64,000 nt of DNA from Streptomyces sp. SLBN-118 (GCF_006715635.1 NZ_VFNP01000002.1:3720001-3784000); one strand, 5' to 3'; positions 27,000 through 37,149 are shown, counted from the first letter of the stretch. Program-made: numbers and translations. Notes: generated by a model from the sequence alone, not told the origin.

Positions 27000-28082
27000 G
27001 TGACCGATGTGACCGACGGCGTCCTGCACACCCTGTTCCGGTCGGACCAGGGCGGCCACGAGCAAGTCGTGCTGTGCCAGGACCGCGCCTCCGGGCTGAA
27101 GGCCGTCATCGCCATCCACTCGACCGCCCTGGGCCCTGCCCTCGGCGGCACCCGTTTCTATCCGTACGCCTCCGAGGAAGAGGCCGTCGCCGACGCGCTG
27201 AACCTCTCCCGGGGAATGTCGTACAAGAACGCCATGGCCGGGCTCGACCACGGCGGCGGCAAGGCCGTGATCATCGGTGACCCCGAGACGATCAAGACGG
27301 AGGAGCTGCTGCTGGCCTACGGCCGGTTCGTGGACTCTCTCGGTGGCCGCTATGTCACCGCCTGCGACGTCGGTACGTATGTCGCGGACATGGACGTCGT
27401 GGCTCGCCAGACGCGCTGGGCCACCGGGCGCTCGCCCGAGAACGGCGGCGCCGGCGACTCCTCCGTGCTGACCGCGTACGGCGTCTTCCAGGGCATGCGG
27501 GCCTCGGCCCAGCACCTGTGGGGCGACCCGACGCTGCACGGGCGCACGGTGGGCATCGCTGGCGTCGGCAAGGTCGGCCACCACCTGGTCGAGCATCTGC
27601 TCCAGGACGGCGCCAATGTGGTGATCACGGATGTGCGCGAGGACTCCGTACGCCGGATTCTCGACAAGCATCCGCAGGTCACCGCTGTCGCGGACACCGA
27701 CGCGCTGATCCGTACCGCGGGCCTGGACGTCTACGCGCCCTGCGCGCTCGGCGGAGCCCTGAACGACGACTCCGTGCCCGCGCTCACCGCGAAGGTCGTC
27801 TGCGGCGCGGCCAACAACCAGCTCGCACACCCGGGCGTGGAGAAGGACATCGCGGACCGCGGGATCCTTTACGCCCCCGACTACGTGGTGAACGCCGGTG
27901 GCGTGATCCAGGTCGCCGACGAGCTCCACGGCTTCGACTTCGACCGCTCCAAGGCGAAGGCCGCGAAGATCTTCGACACCACGCTGGCAATATTCGCACG
28001 CGCGAAGGCAGACGGTATTCCGCCGGCCGCGGCGGCCGACCGGATCGCCGAACAGCGCATGGCGGAGGCCCGCCGCCGCTGA
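27000..28082 (+). CDS. vdh: Valine (branched-chain amino acid) dehydrogenase
   Basis: The protein has 360 residues from GTG 27000 (MTDVTDGVL), with GGGAG eight bases before; a TTG at 26985 would add five residues. The Glu/Leu/Phe/Val dehydrogenase fold is clear: [12 protein letters not shown], the catalytic lysine in [10 protein letters not shown], the aspartate in [12 protein letters not shown], and the NAD-binding GIAGVGKVG. It oxidatively deaminates L-valine (and leucine/isoleucine) to 2-oxo acids with NAD+, feeding catabolism and acyl-CoA precursors of fatty acids and macrolides. In streptomycetes vdh is induced by valine and repressed by ammonium; the sequence does not show how. Confidence 0.93.
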   Translation: MTDVTDGVLHTLFRSDQGGHEQVVLCQDRASGLKAVIAIHSTALGPALGGTRFYPYASEEEAVADALNLSRGMSYKNAMAGLDHGGGKAVIIGDPETIKTEELLLAYGRFVDSLGGRYVTACDVGTYVADMDVVARQTRWATGRSPENGGAGDSSVLTAYGVFQGMRASAQHLWGDPTLHGRTVGIAGVGKVGHHLVEHLLQDGANVVITDVREDSVRRILDKHPQVTAVADTDALIRTAGLDVYAPCALGGALNDDSVPALTAKVVCGAANNQLAHPGVEKDIADRGILYAPDYVVNAGGVIQVADELHGFDFDRSKAKAAKIFDTTLAIFARAKADGIPPAAAADRIAEQRMAEARRR

Positions 28083-28362
28083 TCCTCGCCGGACCTCGGC
28101 CCGCCGTCCTGGGAGACAAGACTCACCCCGGTCGGCGGGTCGACTGCCAAGAAGAGGTTAAAATCGCAGTTGACCAGCGAGGACGGGGCTCCTCGCGGGT
28201 TCTGTGAAGTGGCGCGTCATGCGGGCGGCGTACCGTATGGCCGCGGAAGCAGGTACCGTTGAAGCCCTACGGACCGGTCTCTCCACGGAGAGCCCGTTCT
28301 GAATCATGAACGCGTGTCAAGACTCTGGGGCCGTCGAGCCCCGTCACCGAGGGGGTCGAGCC

Positions 28363-28617
28363 ATGGGGCGCGGCCGGGCCAAGGCCAAGCAGACAAAGGT
28401 CGCCCGCCAGCTGAAGTACAACAGCGGCGGGACTGACCTGTCGCGTCTGGCCAACGAGCTGGGCGCATCGACTTCGAGTCAGCCTCCGAACGGCGAGCCG
28501 TTCGAGGACGACGACGAGGAAGACGACCCGTACGCACAGTACGCGGATCTGTACAACGACGACGAGGACGAGGACGACGAGTCCGGTCCGTCGTCGCAAC
28601 AGCGCCGCGGCGCTTGA
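28363..28617 (+). CDS. DUF3073 protein
   Basis: An 84-residue protein with GAGGGGG upstream of ATG 28363. It starts MGRGRAKAKQTKVARQLKYNSGGTDL, highly basic and typical of DUF3073. It then becomes very acidic (FEDDDEEDDPYAQYADLYNDDEDEDDE), giving a strongly bipolar charge pattern. The acidic tail is probably disordered. The family is conserved in actinobacteria with no known function; the basic head suggests nucleic-acid or ribosome binding (inference). It converges on purM, with a shared terminator between them. Confidence 0.85.
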   Translation: MGRGRAKAKQTKVARQLKYNSGGTDLSRLANELGASTSSQPPNGEPFEDDDEEDDPYAQYADLYNDDEDEDDESGPSSQQRRGA

Positions 28618-28635
28618 CGTTGCACTAGACACACC

Positions 28636-28668
28636 GACCCGGTCCGGGGCTGCCCTCGGACCGGGTTC
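28636..28668. terminator. Bidirectional terminator between the DUF3073 gene and purM
   Basis: GACCCGGTCCG (28636-28646) pairs with CGGACCGGGTTC (28657-28668) around a GGGCTGCCCT loop. It sits between the convergent stops at 28617 and 28677. Confidence 0.85.
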
Positions 28669-28676
28669 TGTGCTGT

Positions 28677-29744
28677 TCAGCTTGCGTACTCACCCGTGAG
28701 TTCGGCGCCCGTGGTGCGGTCGCCGCGGTCGGTGATCTCTCCCGCGACCCAGGCGTCGACGCCGCGGTCCGCAAGCGTGGTCAGCGCCACGTCCACCGAC
28801 TCCTCGGGGACGACGGCGATCATGCCCACGCCCATGTTGAGCGTCTTCTCCAGCTCCAGTCGCTCGACGGCGCCGGCCGTGCCGACGAGATCGAAGACGG
28901 CGCCGGGGGTCCAGGTCGACCGGTCGACGACCGCGTGCAGATTGTCCGGGATCACCCGGGCGAGGTTGTTGGCAAGACCGCCGCCGGTGACATGGCTGAA
29001 AGCGTGCACCTCGGTGGTCCGGGTGAGCGCCAGGCAGTCCAGCGAGTAGATCTTGGTCGGTTCGAGCAGTTCCTCACCCAGCGTCCGGCCGAACTCCTCG
29101 ACCTGCTGGTCCAGGGACATCTTCGCCCGGTCGAACAGCACATGACGGACCAGCGAGTACCCGTTGGAGTGAAGGCCCGAAGACGCCATCGCGATGACCG
29201 CGTCACCCGTACGGATACGATCCGCGCCCAGCAGACGGTCGGCCTCGACCACGCCCGTACCGGCGCCGGCGACGTCGAAGTCGTCCTCGCCGAGGAGTCC
29301 GGGGTGCTCGGCGGTCTCGCCGCCGACCAGAGCGCAGCCCGCCAGGACACAGCCTTCGGCGATGCCCTTGACGATGGCGGCGACCCGCTCGGGGTGAACC
29401 TTGCCCACGCAGATGTAGTCGGTCATGAAGAGCGGCTCGGCGCCGCAGACGACCAGGTCGTCGACGACCATGCCGACGAGGTCGTGGCCGATCGAGTCGT
29501 ACACACCCATCCGGCGGGCAAGATCGACCTTTGTGCCGACGCCGTCGGTGGCGGAGGCGAGCAGCGGGCGCTCGTAGCGCTTGAGGGCGGAGGCGTCGAA
29601 GAGACCGGCGAAACCGCCGAGGCCGCCGAGGGCCTCGGGGCGCTGCGTCTTCTTCACCCACTCCTTCATCAGCTCGACGGCGCGGTCGCCCGCTTCGATG
29701 TCGACGCCCGCAGCTGCGTAGCTGGCACCGGTGGTCTCGGTCAT
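28677..29744 (-). CDS. purM: Phosphoribosylformylglycinamidine cyclo-ligase (AIR synthetase)
   Basis: The protein has 355 residues, normal for PurM. SYAAAGVDIEAGD, ASATDGVGTK, DLVGMVVDDLVVCGAEPLFMTDYI and CALVGGETAEHPG are characteristic of the PurM/PurL ATP-binding family. It makes 5-aminoimidazole ribotide from FGAM with ATP in the cytosol, the fifth step of purine synthesis. It starts 30 bp after the stop of purF on the same strand and is probably cotranscribed. No strong RBS precedes ATG 29744. Confidence 0.95.
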   Translation of the reverse strand: MTETTGASYAAAGVDIEAGDRAVELMKEWVKKTQRPEALGGLGGFAGLFDASALKRYERPLLASATDGVGTKVDLARRMGVYDSIGHDLVGMVVDDLVVCGAEPLFMTDYICVGKVHPERVAAIVKGIAEGCVLAGCALVGGETAEHPGLLGEDDFDVAGAGTGVVEADRLLGADRIRTGDAVIAMASSGLHSNGYSLVRHVLFDRAKMSLDQQVEEFGRTLGEELLEPTKIYSLDCLALTRTTEVHAFSHVTGGGLANNLARVIPDNLHAVVDRSTWTPGAVFDLVGTAGAVERLELEKTLNMGVGMIAVVPEESVDVALTTLADRGVDAWVAGEITDRGDRTTGAELTGEYAS

Positions 29745-29774
29745 AGCGATGAGCTTTCGTGTCGTACTGCGGGG

Positions 29775-31292
29775 TTACGGACGACGGAGCGCGTCGGCGG
29801 CATCGGCACCGCCCGCCAGCTCGGTCTCCAGAAGCTGCTTGCCGAGCAGCTCGGGATCGGGAAGATCCATCGGGTACTCGCCGTCGAAGCAGGCTCGGCA
29901 CAGATTCGGCTTGGCGATGGTGGTCGCCTCGATCATGCCGTCCAGGGAGATGTACGAGAGCGAGTCCGCACCCAGCGAGGTGCCGATCTCCTCGATCGTC
30001 ATGCCGTTGGCGATCAGCTCGGCCCGGGTGGCGAAGTCGATACCGAAGAAGCAGGGCCACTTCACCGGCGGGGACGAGATCCGGATGTGGACCTCGGCGG
30101 CGCCGGCCTCGCGGAGCATCTTGACCAGGGCGCGCTGGGTGTTGCCGCGGACGATCGAGTCGTCGACCACGACCAGGCGCTTGCCCCGGATGACTTCCTT
30201 GAGGGGGTTGAGCTTGAGGCGGATGCCCAGCTGGCGGATGGTCTGGGACGGCTGGATGAAGGTGCGGCCGACATAGGCGTTCTTCACCAGGCCGGAGCCG
30301 TAGGGGATACCGCTGGCCTCGGCGTAACCGATGGCGGCGGGGGTACCGGACTCCGGTGTCGCTATCACCAGATCGGCCTCGACGGGAGCTTCCTTGGCAA
30401 GCCTGCGGCCCATCTCCACACGGGAGAGGTAGACGTTCCGGCCGGCGATGTCGGTGTCGGGGCGGGCCAGGTAGACGTACTCGAAGACACAGCCCTTGGG
30501 CTTCGCTTCTGCGAAGCGGGAGGTGCGGATGCCGTTCTCGTCGATGGCGATGAGCTCGCCCGGCTCGATCTCGCGGACATAGCTCGCGCCGCAGATGTCG
30601 AGGGCGGCCGACTCACTCGCGACGACCCAGCCGCGGTCGAGGCGGCCGAGGACGAGCGGGCGGATGCCCTGCGGGTCGCGGGCGGCGTACAGGGTGTTCT
30701 CGTCCATGAAGACGAGCGAGAAGGCGCCCAGCACCTCCGGCAGCACCTTGGCAGCGGCCGCCTCGATGCTCAGGGCTTTGCCGTCGCCGTCGACCTGGCC
30801 CGCGAGGAGCGCGGTGACCAGATCGGTGTCGTTGGTGGCGGCGACCTGGGTGGCCCGGCCGTTCTCCTTGGGGAGAGCCGCGACCATCTCGGCGAGTTGG
30901 GCGGTGTTGACCAGGTTTCCGTTGTGGCCGAGCGCGATCGAGCCGTTGGCAGTCGCCCGGAAGGTCGGCTGCGCGTTCTCCCACACGGAGGCGCCCGTGG
31001 TCGAGTAGCGGGCGTGACCGACCGCGATATGACCCTTGAGGGAGCCGAGAGAGGTCTCGTCGAAGACCTGGGAGACCAGGCCCATATCCTTGAAGACGAG
31101 GATCTGGGAGCCGTTGCTCACCGCGATTCCCGCGGATTCCTGGCCTCGATGTTGGAGGGCGTAGAGCCCGAAGTAAGTGAGCTTCGCGACCTCTTCGCCC
31201 GGGGCCCAGACACCGAAGACGCCGCAAGCGTCCTGGGGGCCTTTCTCACCGGGGAGCAGGTCGTGGTTGAGTCGTCCGTCACCACGTGGCAC
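29775..31292 (-). CDS. purF: Amidophosphoribosyltransferase
   Basis: The protein has 505 residues from GTG 31292. C23 in DACGVFGVW is the Ntn glutaminase nucleophile, so the first 22 residues form a propeptide, as in the B. subtilis-type enzyme. LYALQHRGQESAG and HNGNLVNT belong to the glutaminase half. LVVVDDSIVRGNT is the PRPP-binding loop. The cysteines of CFFG and LCRACFDG fit the iron-sulfur cluster of this class. It commits PRPP and glutamine to phosphoribosylamine and is normally feedback-inhibited by purine nucleotides. It is the first gene of a purF-purM unit; 274 bp upstream carry no gene. Confidence 0.96.
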   Translation of the reverse strand: MPRGDGRLNHDLLPGEKGPQDACGVFGVWAPGEEVAKLTYFGLYALQHRGQESAGIAVSNGSQILVFKDMGLVSQVFDETSLGSLKGHIAVGHARYSTTGASVWENAQPTFRATANGSIALGHNGNLVNTAQLAEMVAALPKENGRATQVAATNDTDLVTALLAGQVDGDGKALSIEAAAAKVLPEVLGAFSLVFMDENTLYAARDPQGIRPLVLGRLDRGWVVASESAALDICGASYVREIEPGELIAIDENGIRTSRFAEAKPKGCVFEYVYLARPDTDIAGRNVYLSRVEMGRRLAKEAPVEADLVIATPESGTPAAIGYAEASGIPYGSGLVKNAYVGRTFIQPSQTIRQLGIRLKLNPLKEVIRGKRLVVVDDSIVRGNTQRALVKMLREAGAAEVHIRISSPPVKWPCFFGIDFATRAELIANGMTIEEIGTSLGADSLSYISLDGMIEATTIAKPNLCRACFDGEYPMDLPDPELLGKQLLETELAGGADAADALRRP

Positions 31293-31566
31293 GGCACCGA
31301 GTGTAGGCGAGATCGACCACTGGTCCGAATTGGGGATACGCGCCGGGCTTGCGCGAAGGGTGGTCCCCAGTGTTCTTACGCGGTGCCGCCTCTTGGTGAC
31401 CGGGCGGTCACGCTGGCGCAGCGCCGGCGCGTTGACCTGGTCCGTGTCCTCGGCGAACCTGTCGCCGCGCCGGGCAGGACCCGCACCCCGACGTCGGGAA
31501 GGCCTGGTTTCCGTCCGCCGGGCACCCGCTGCAAGGGCGTCAGGGACCAGGTCGGCGTTGCCCTTG

Positions 31567-32385
31567 TCACACCCGGGCGGGCGTCGCCGTCGCGGCCAGT
31601 CCCTTGCCGTTCTCCCCGGTGAGAGCCAGGCTGCGGTACTCGATCTTGTACGTCACCTTGCCGTTCAGGACCTTCAGCAAGTGGCTCTCCACCATCTGCG
31701 CCGTGCCGGTGCACATCCTGCGGGTGGTGGCGAGCCGGTCGAAGGTGATGGTGGAGCCGGAGATCTTCGCGGTGCTGGTGAAGGTGTTGCAGCCGAGGCT
31801 GCCGCGTACGGAACCGTCCTTGGCGAAGGTCATGTAGGCGTTCTTCTCCGTGCCGGCGGGCATGGAGGACGCGGTGTCGCCGGTCACCAGGGAGTCAACG
31901 GTCCACTTGGTGCCCACGAGCGGGGCGGGCTTCTTGGAGCTGAGGGCGATGGAGTCGCCCTTGTCGGTCGTCAACGTGAGCTTCCCGTCGGTGATCTTCG
32001 CTGTGAGCTTGCCGGACAAGGCGGTCCGCAGCGTGTCCTCGAAGGCCATGCGGCCCTTGTCGCAGGCCATCTCGGTCTGCACGGCATTGCCCACGGTGAT
32101 CGTGTCCCCCTCGACCTTCACGTCGGCGCCGAAGCTGTTGCAGCCGTAGCTGCCCTGGGCGCGGCCCTTGGAGGTGATCTCGACATGAGCGCCCTCGGGG
32201 GCCAGGGACTTCTTCCCGCCGGTGGTCACGCTGTCGACGGACCAGTGGACGCCGGTCAGGGGCAGATCGGTCGAGACCGACCCGCCGGCGTCGCCGGTGC
32301 CGGATCCGGAACCCGTTTCCGTGCCGCAGGCCGCGAGGGCGAGCAGCGCCAGGGCGGTGACTGGGATGCTCAGCTGGTTTCGCAT
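31567..32385 (-). CDS. Lipoprotein with two META (HslJ-like) domains
   Basis: The protein has 272 residues from ATG 32385. SIPVTALALLALAAC is a lipoprotein signal with C20 as the acylated residue. Two META domains follow (about 45-145 and 150-260). Each contains the hallmark YGCNSF or LGCNTF segment (QGSYGCNSFGADV, RGSLGCNTFTSTA) and a later conserved cysteine (MACDKGRM, RRMCTGT), suggesting one disulfide per domain. Family proteins such as HslJ are heat-shock or envelope-stress proteins of uncertain biochemical role. It should sit on the outer face of the membrane. Confidence 0.85.
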   Translation of the reverse strand: MRNQLSIPVTALALLALAACGTETGSGSGTGDAGGSVSTDLPLTGVHWSVDSVTTGGKKSLAPEGAHVEITSKGRAQGSYGCNSFGADVKVEGDTITVGNAVQTEMACDKGRMAFEDTLRTALSGKLTAKITDGKLTLTTDKGDSIALSSKKPAPLVGTKWTVDSLVTGDTASSMPAGTEKNAYMTFAKDGSVRGSLGCNTFTSTAKISGSTITFDRLATTRRMCTGTAQMVESHLLKVLNGKVTYKIEYRSLALTGENGKGLAATATPARV

Positions 32386-32456
32386 ACCGATCTGACGGGG
32401 CCACTGTGGCTCTGGTTCCCCGCCTTCCTGCGCCTTCCCCCGCCCTGCCACCGCGC

Positions 32457-33248
32457 TCAGCCCAGGATCGGGAGCAGCGCGGAGAGATCGGCGCGTTCCC
32501 CGCCGGCGCTGACCTTCGCCGCGTCGATCGCCTCGGCCCATCCCGTACGCCCGGTGGCGAGACGGATCCAGGTCAGCGGATCGGTCTCGACGACATTGGG
32601 CGGGGTACCCCGGGTGTGCCGCGGGCCCTCGACGCACTGCACTACGGCGAACGGCGGCACCCGTACCTCGGTGGAGGCACCCGGTGCCTTCACCGCGAGC
32701 GCGTCTGCGAGCAGCCGGGTACATGTGGCGAGCGCCTGCCGGTCGCAGGGGATGCCGAGCCCGGTGGCATCGTTCAAGTCGTCGGTGTGGACGATGAGTT
32801 CGACGGTACGGGTGACCAGGAAGTCGCCGAACCGTATCGCGCCGACGCGGGCGGCGAGGAGCCGGTCGTCGGAGGCGACGGCCAGCAGCTCGGTGAGCCG
32901 GGCCGCGGTCCGGGCGTACAGCTCCGGGGGCTCGGCAATCGCCGTGATCTTCTTGGTGTCCTCCGCGACGCTCCCGGCGTGCTTGACCGTCGCGAACGGC
33001 CAGTCCAGCAGCTCGACTTCCACTGCTGCGGGCGCCGGGTTCGCGTAGGTCCGGACGACCGTGTCCATCGCCATGGCGATGTGCCCGGCCAGGTCACGTA
33101 CGGTCCAGTCCCCGAGCCGGGTCGGCAGAGCGAGCTGCTCGGGCGTGAGGGTGCCCACCGCGCGCCGTACATGCTCGAACTGGGCGAGAACTGCGGTCCG
33201 GATCTTGGCGGAGTCGTAGCTGCGGGTGCGCTTCTTGGCCGGTGGCAT
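32457..33248 (-). CDS. Maleylpyruvate isomerase-type / sterol-carrier family protein
   Basis: The protein has 263 residues. VLAQFEHVRRAV, LPTRLGDWTVRDLAGHIAMAMD and DFLVTRTVELIVHTDDL match the DinB-like four-helix bundle of the mycothiol-dependent maleylpyruvate isomerase N-terminal domain; histidines in GHIAM and VHTDDL are metal-ligand candidates. The C-terminal 90 residues (PPFAVVQCVEGPRHTRGTPP ... DPLTWIRLATGRTGWAEAI) look like an SCP2/sterol-carrier-type domain. A thiol-dependent enzymatic role is likely but the substrate is unknown. A terminator upstream separates it from purL. Confidence 0.8.
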   Translation of the reverse strand: MPPAKKRTRSYDSAKIRTAVLAQFEHVRRAVGTLTPEQLALPTRLGDWTVRDLAGHIAMAMDTVVRTYANPAPAAVEVELLDWPFATVKHAGSVAEDTKKITAIAEPPELYARTAARLTELLAVASDDRLLAARVGAIRFGDFLVTRTVELIVHTDDLNDATGLGIPCDRQALATCTRLLADALAVKAPGASTEVRVPPFAVVQCVEGPRHTRGTPPNVVETDPLTWIRLATGRTGWAEAIDAAKVSAGGERADLSALLPILG

Positions 33249-33294
33249 GAGACCGACACTAAAGGGTGGCTATGACAGCCGCAGGTACCGCCAA

Positions 33295-33325
33295 AACCCC
33301 CGCCCGGAAGGACCGGACGGGGGTT
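33295..33325 (-). terminator. Terminator downstream of purL
   Basis: AACCCCCG and CGGGGGTT pair, with an inner CCCGG/CCGG-type helix. It lies 17 bp beyond the purL stop, at the end of the purSQL transcript. Confidence 0.75.
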
Positions 33326-33341
33326 ACTGAGCCGCTCTGCG

Positions 33342-35603
33342 TCAGACCAGCAGACCAGGGATGGTCTCCTCGTGAGCCGTACGGAGCTCGCTCAGCGCGA
33401 TGCTGAACTCGCCCTGCACATCCACCACTGCCTGTGAATCGGACCCGTCCACGACACCGATGCGCGTCACGGGCAGACCCCGCGCCCCGCACATGTCGTT
33501 GAAGCGGAGCTCCTCGCTGCGCGGAACGGACACGACGGCACGGCCGGCCGACTCACTGAACAGGAACGTGAAGGCGTCGAGCCCGTCCGGGACGATCAGC
33601 CGCGCGCCCGTGCCACCGCGCAGGCACGACTCGACGACCGCCTGGATCAGGCCGCCGTCCGACAGGTCGTGCGCGGCGTCGATCATGCCGTCGCGGGAGG
33701 CCGAGATCAGGATCTCGCCGAGCAGCTTCTCCCGGTCCAGGTCCACAGCAGGCGGCAGTCCGCCGAGGTGGTCGTGGATCACCTGGGACCAGGCCGAGCC
33801 GCCGAACTCCTCACGCGTGTCGCCGAGCAGGTAGAGGAGCTGGCCCTCTTCCGCGAAGGCGATCGGCGTACGGCGGTTGACGTCGTCGATGACACCGAGG
33901 ACCGCCACGACGGGCGTCGGGTGGATCGCGACCTCACCCGTCTGGTTGTAGAGGGAGACATTGCCGCCGGTGACCGGGGTGCCGAGCTGGAGGCAGCCGT
34001 CCGCGAGACCGCGGGTGGCCTCCGCGAACTGCCACATGACGTCCGGGTCCTCGGGCGAGCCGAAGTTCAGGCAGTCGGAGACGGCGAGCGGCCGGGCCCC
34101 GGAGGCGGCGACATTGCGGTACGCCTCGGCCAGCGCGAGCTGGGCGCCCGTGTAGGGGTCGAGCTTGGCGTACCGGCCGTTGCCGTCGGTCGCCATGGCC
34201 ACGCCCAGGTTCGACTCCGCGTCGATCCGGATCATGCCCGCGTCCTCGGGCTGGGCCAGCACGGTGTTGCCCTGCACGAAACGGTCGTACTGATCCGTGA
34301 TCCAGGACTTCGACGCCTGGTTGGGCGACGCGACCAGTTTGAGGACCTGCTCCCGCAGCTCCTCGGAGGTCGCCGGCCGGGGCAGCTTGTTCGCGTCGTC
34401 GGCCTGGAGCGCGTCCTGCCACTGCGGACGGGCGTAGGGACGGTGGTACGTCGGGCCCTCGTGCGCGACGGACCGCGGGGGTACGTCGACGATCTGCTCA
34501 CCGTGCCAGAAGATCTCCAGCCGCTCGCCCTCGGTCACCTCACCGATGACGGTGGCGATGACGTCCCACTTCTCGCAGATCTCCATGAAGCGGTCGACCT
34601 TGCCGGGCTCGACGATCGCGCACATGCGCTCCTGCGACTCGCTCATGAGGATCTCCTCGGGCGAGAGGGTCGCATCACGCAGCGGGACGGTGTCGAGTTC
34701 GACGCGCATACCGCCCGAACCGGCGCTCGCCAGCTCGGAGGTGGCGCAGGACAGACCTGCGCCGCCGAGGTCCTGGATGCCCGCGACCAGCTGCTCCTTG
34801 AAGATCTCGAGCGTGCACTCGATGAGGAGCTTCTCCTGGAAGGGGTCGCCGACCTGGACGGCGGGGCGCTTGGCGGGACCGGTCGACTCGAAGGTCTCCG
34901 ACGCCAGGACGGACACGCCGCCGATGCCGTCGCCGCCCGTGCGGGCGCCGTACAGGATGACCTTGTTGCCGGGGCCGGACGCCTGCGCGAGGTGGATGTC
35001 CTCGTGCTTCATCACGCCGATGCAGCCCGCGTTGACCAGCGGATTGCCCTGGTAGCACTCGTCGAAGACGACCTCGCCGCCGATGTTCGGCAGGCCCAGG
35101 CAGTTGCCGTAGCCGCCGATGCCCGCGACGACGCCCGGCAGGACGCGCTTGGTGTCGGGGTGGTCGGCGGCGCCGAAGCGCAGCGGGTCGACGACCGCGA
35201 CCGGGCGGGCGCCCATCGCGAGGATGTCGCGGACGATGCCGCCGACACCGGTGGCCGCGCCCTGGTAGGGCTCGATGTAGCTCGGGTGGTTGTGCGACTC
35301 GACCTTGAAGGTGACCGCGTAGCCCTGTCCGACGTCGACGACACCGGCGTTCTCGCCGATGCCTACGAGCATGGCGTCGCTCTCGGGCTTCTTCTCGCTG
35401 AACTGCTTCAGGTGGACCTTGCTGCTCTTGTACGAGCAGTGCTCGGACCACATGACGGAGTACATGGCGAGCTCGGCGCCGGTGGGCCGGCGGCCGAGGA
35501 TCTCGCGGATGCGCTCGTACTCGTCCTGCTTGAGGCCGAGTTCCTTCCAGGGCTGCTCGACGTCCGGGGTCCCGGCCGCGTGCTTGACCGTATCCAGGCT
35601 CAT
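33342..35603 (-). CDS. purL: Phosphoribosylformylglycinamidine synthase, large subunit (small type)
   Basis: The protein has 753 residues, the size of the three-subunit (PurL/PurQ/PurS) form and not the 1300-residue proteobacterial fusion. [35 protein letters not shown] and ATSELASAG... are PurM-like ATP-binding and active-site blocks. With PurQ and PurS it converts FGAR to FGAM using ATP and glutamine-derived ammonia. Its ATG overlaps the purQ stop codon by four bases (ATGA), so translation is coupled. Confidence 0.96.
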   Translation of the reverse strand: MSLDTVKHAAGTPDVEQPWKELGLKQDEYERIREILGRRPTGAELAMYSVMWSEHCSYKSSKVHLKQFSEKKPESDAMLVGIGENAGVVDVGQGYAVTFKVESHNHPSYIEPYQGAATGVGGIVRDILAMGARPVAVVDPLRFGAADHPDTKRVLPGVVAGIGGYGNCLGLPNIGGEVVFDECYQGNPLVNAGCIGVMKHEDIHLAQASGPGNKVILYGARTGGDGIGGVSVLASETFESTGPAKRPAVQVGDPFQEKLLIECTLEIFKEQLVAGIQDLGGAGLSCATSELASAGSGGMRVELDTVPLRDATLSPEEILMSESQERMCAIVEPGKVDRFMEICEKWDVIATVIGEVTEGERLEIFWHGEQIVDVPPRSVAHEGPTYHRPYARPQWQDALQADDANKLPRPATSEELREQVLKLVASPNQASKSWITDQYDRFVQGNTVLAQPEDAGMIRIDAESNLGVAMATDGNGRYAKLDPYTGAQLALAEAYRNVAASGARPLAVSDCLNFGSPEDPDVMWQFAEATRGLADGCLQLGTPVTGGNVSLYNQTGEVAIHPTPVVAVLGVIDDVNRRTPIAFAEEGQLLYLLGDTREEFGGSAWSQVIHDHLGGLPPAVDLDREKLLGEILISASRDGMIDAAHDLSDGGLIQAVVESCLRGGTGARLIVPDGLDAFTFLFSESAGRAVVSVPRSEELRFNDMCGARGLPVTRIGVVDGSDSQAVVDVQGEFSIALSELRTAHEETIPGLLV

Positions 35604-36280
35604 GGGTTGACCAGCTTCTTGAGGATCGAGGTGAAGAAACCGAGGCCGTCGGTGCGGCCCGTGCCGATGAGGGGCTCGACGGCGTGCTCCGGGTGCGGCA
35701 TCAGGCCCACGACATTGCCGGCGGCGTTGGTGATGCCCGCGATGTCACGGAGCGAGCCGTTCGGATTGAAGTCGAGATAGCGGAAGGCGACCCGGCCCTC
35801 GGCCTCCAGCTCGTCGAGCACGCGCTCGTCGGCGACGTACCGCCCGTCCATGTTCTTGAGCGGGATCTGGATCTCCTGGCCCTCGGTGTAGTCCGCGGTC
35901 CAGGCCGTCCGGCTCGTCTCCACCCGCAGCTTCTGCTCACGGCAGATGAAGTGCAGATGGTTGTTCCGGAGCATGGCGCCCGGCAGCAGATGCGATTCGG
36001 TGAGGATCTGGAAGCCGTTGCAGATTCCGAGAACCGGCATGCCCGCCCGGGCCTGGTCGATGATCGTCTCCATCACCGGCGAGAACCGGGAGATGGCTCC
36101 GGCGCGCAGATAGTCGCCGTAGGAGAAACCTCCGGCGAGGACCACGGCGTCGACCTGCTTGAGGTCCTTGTCGCGGTGCCAGAGCGAGACGGGCTCGGCG
36201 CCCGCGAGGCGGACGGCGCGCAGGCTGTCCTGGTCGTCGAGCGTGCCGGGGAAAGTGACGACTCCGATACGAGCGGTCAC
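35600..36280 (-). CDS. purQ: Phosphoribosylformylglycinamidine synthase, glutaminase subunit
   Basis: The protein has 226 residues from GTG 36280. [14 protein letters not shown] contains the class-I amidotransferase nucleophile cysteine; MPHPEHA near the C-terminus has the catalytic histidine and glutamate. [14 protein letters not shown] forms the oxyanion/domain-contact region. It releases ammonia from glutamine for PurL. The start overlaps the purS stop (GTGA) and the end overlaps purL, so the three subunits are made in a coupled way. Confidence 0.96.
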   Translation of the reverse strand: MTARIGVVTFPGTLDDQDSLRAVRLAGAEPVSLWHRDKDLKQVDAVVLAGGFSYGDYLRAGAISRFSPVMETIIDQARAGMPVLGICNGFQILTESHLLPGAMLRNNHLHFICREQKLRVETSRTAWTADYTEGQEIQIPLKNMDGRYVADERVLDELEAEGRVAFRYLDFNPNGSLRDIAGITNAAGNVVGLMPHPEHAVEPLIGTGRTDGLGFFTSILKKLVNP

Positions 36281-36522
36281 GATTCCACCTTTACGACGAA
36301 GTCCTCGATGACGGTGTTGGCGAGGAACGTTTCGGCCATCTCATGGATGCGGGCGAGGACGGCCTCGTCGACCGGCCCCTCCACCTCCAGCTCGAAACGC
36401 TTTCCCTGACGTACGTCCGCGATTCCGTCGAATCCGAGACGCGGCAGTGCACGCTGTACTGCCTGTCCCTGGGGGTCGAGGATCTCGGGCTTGAGCATGA
36501 CGTCGACTACGACGCGTGCCAC
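36277..36522 (-). CDS. purS: Phosphoribosylformylglycinamidine synthase subunit PurS
   Basis: An 81-residue protein from GTG 36522 ([19 protein letters not shown]). GGGAG is at proper spacing for this start; GTG at 36528 would be too close to it. PurS forms a small alpha/beta dimer that docks PurQ on PurL and helps channel ammonia. The segment [16 protein letters not shown] is typical of the family. It is the first gene of purS-purQ-purL and is divergent from the Lsr2-family gene; 291 bp lie between the two starts. Confidence 0.95.
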   Translation of the reverse strand: MARVVVDVMLKPEILDPQGQAVQRALPRLGFDGIADVRQGKRFELEVEGPVDEAVLARIHEMAETFLANTVIEDFVVKVES

Positions 36523-36749
36523 GGGCACTCCCGGTGGTGTGTTGCGAGGGCGGTTCCCTCAGCGTACCCGCCCGAAAAATCTACGCGGGTAGATATCCGG
36601 AGAACGCCCAGGGAAAATCCCGGGAAAGAATCCCGAACGCCATTGCATCGGACACGCGCATGTAATTGGCTGGGCTTCACAATGCAGTGCGGACCGCTGT
36701 ACAAAGGAATACAGAGGAAAGCATCATTGCCCCTCATCAGCCGGAAACC

Positions 36750-36794
36750 CGGTATCACCGCATGCGGGCACGCATGTCAGAACCGGTGATACCG
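36750..36794 (+). promoter_or_regulatory. Large inverted repeat directly before the Lsr2-family gene's RBS
   Basis: CGGTATCACCG (36750-36760) pairs perfectly with CGGTGATACCG (36784-36794). CATGCG/CGCATG (36761-36766, 36771-36776) continues the stem around a GGCA loop, leaving a seven-base bulge. The structure ends two bases before the AGGAAAGGA Shine-Dalgarno, so it is either an operator or a 5'-UTR hairpin that could affect translation. Confidence 0.6.
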
Positions 36795-36813
36795 CAGGAA
36801 AGGACCGATATCC

Positions 36814-37149
36814 GTGGCTCAGCGAGTAGTGGTCACGCTCTCCGACGACATCGACGGCGGAGAAGCGGCGGAAACGGTCGCGTTCGCACTGGACGGTAAG
36901 TCGTACGAGATCGACCTCAATCCCTCCAATGCAAAGAAACTGCGCAAGGCCTTGGCTCCCTACGTGGCGGCAGGCCGTAAGCGGACAAACACCGGGAAGC
37001 GTGACAAGTCCCGTGTCTCCTACCGGCACACGTCGGTCGAGCCCGCCCCGGCGGCCGTACGGGCCTGGGCCCAGTCCAACAAGATGGACGTGCCGGCCCG
37101 CGGACGGATCCCCAAGGCGGTCTACGAGGCTTTCCGCGCGGCCAGTTGA
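36814..37149 (+). CDS. Lsr2-family nucleoid-associated protein (probably the LsrL paralogue)
   Basis: The protein has 111 residues from GTG 36814, RBS AGGAAAGGA. The N-terminal half (AQRVVVTLSDDIDGGEAAETVAFALDG... start) is the Lsr2 dimerisation domain (beta-strands plus helix). The C-terminal 45 residues hold the DNA-binding helices and the RGR core of VPARGRIPKAVYEAF, which inserts into AT-rich minor grooves. Lsr2 proteins bridge and silence horizontally acquired, AT-rich DNA. By recall, streptomycetes carry two paralogues and the one beside purSQL is LsrL, not the main Lsr2. This was not verified. A large inverted repeat precedes it. Confidence 0.9.
   Translation: MAQRVVVTLSDDIDGGEAAETVAFALDGKSYEIDLNPSNAKKLRKALAPYVAAGRKRTNTGKRDKSRVSYRHTSVEPAPAAVRAWAQSNKMDVPARGRIPKAVYEAFRAAS

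Noticed and set aside
28935-31622. An 895-codon + strand frame across purM and purF
   Set aside because: Antisense of two certain purine genes; no RBS or domain.
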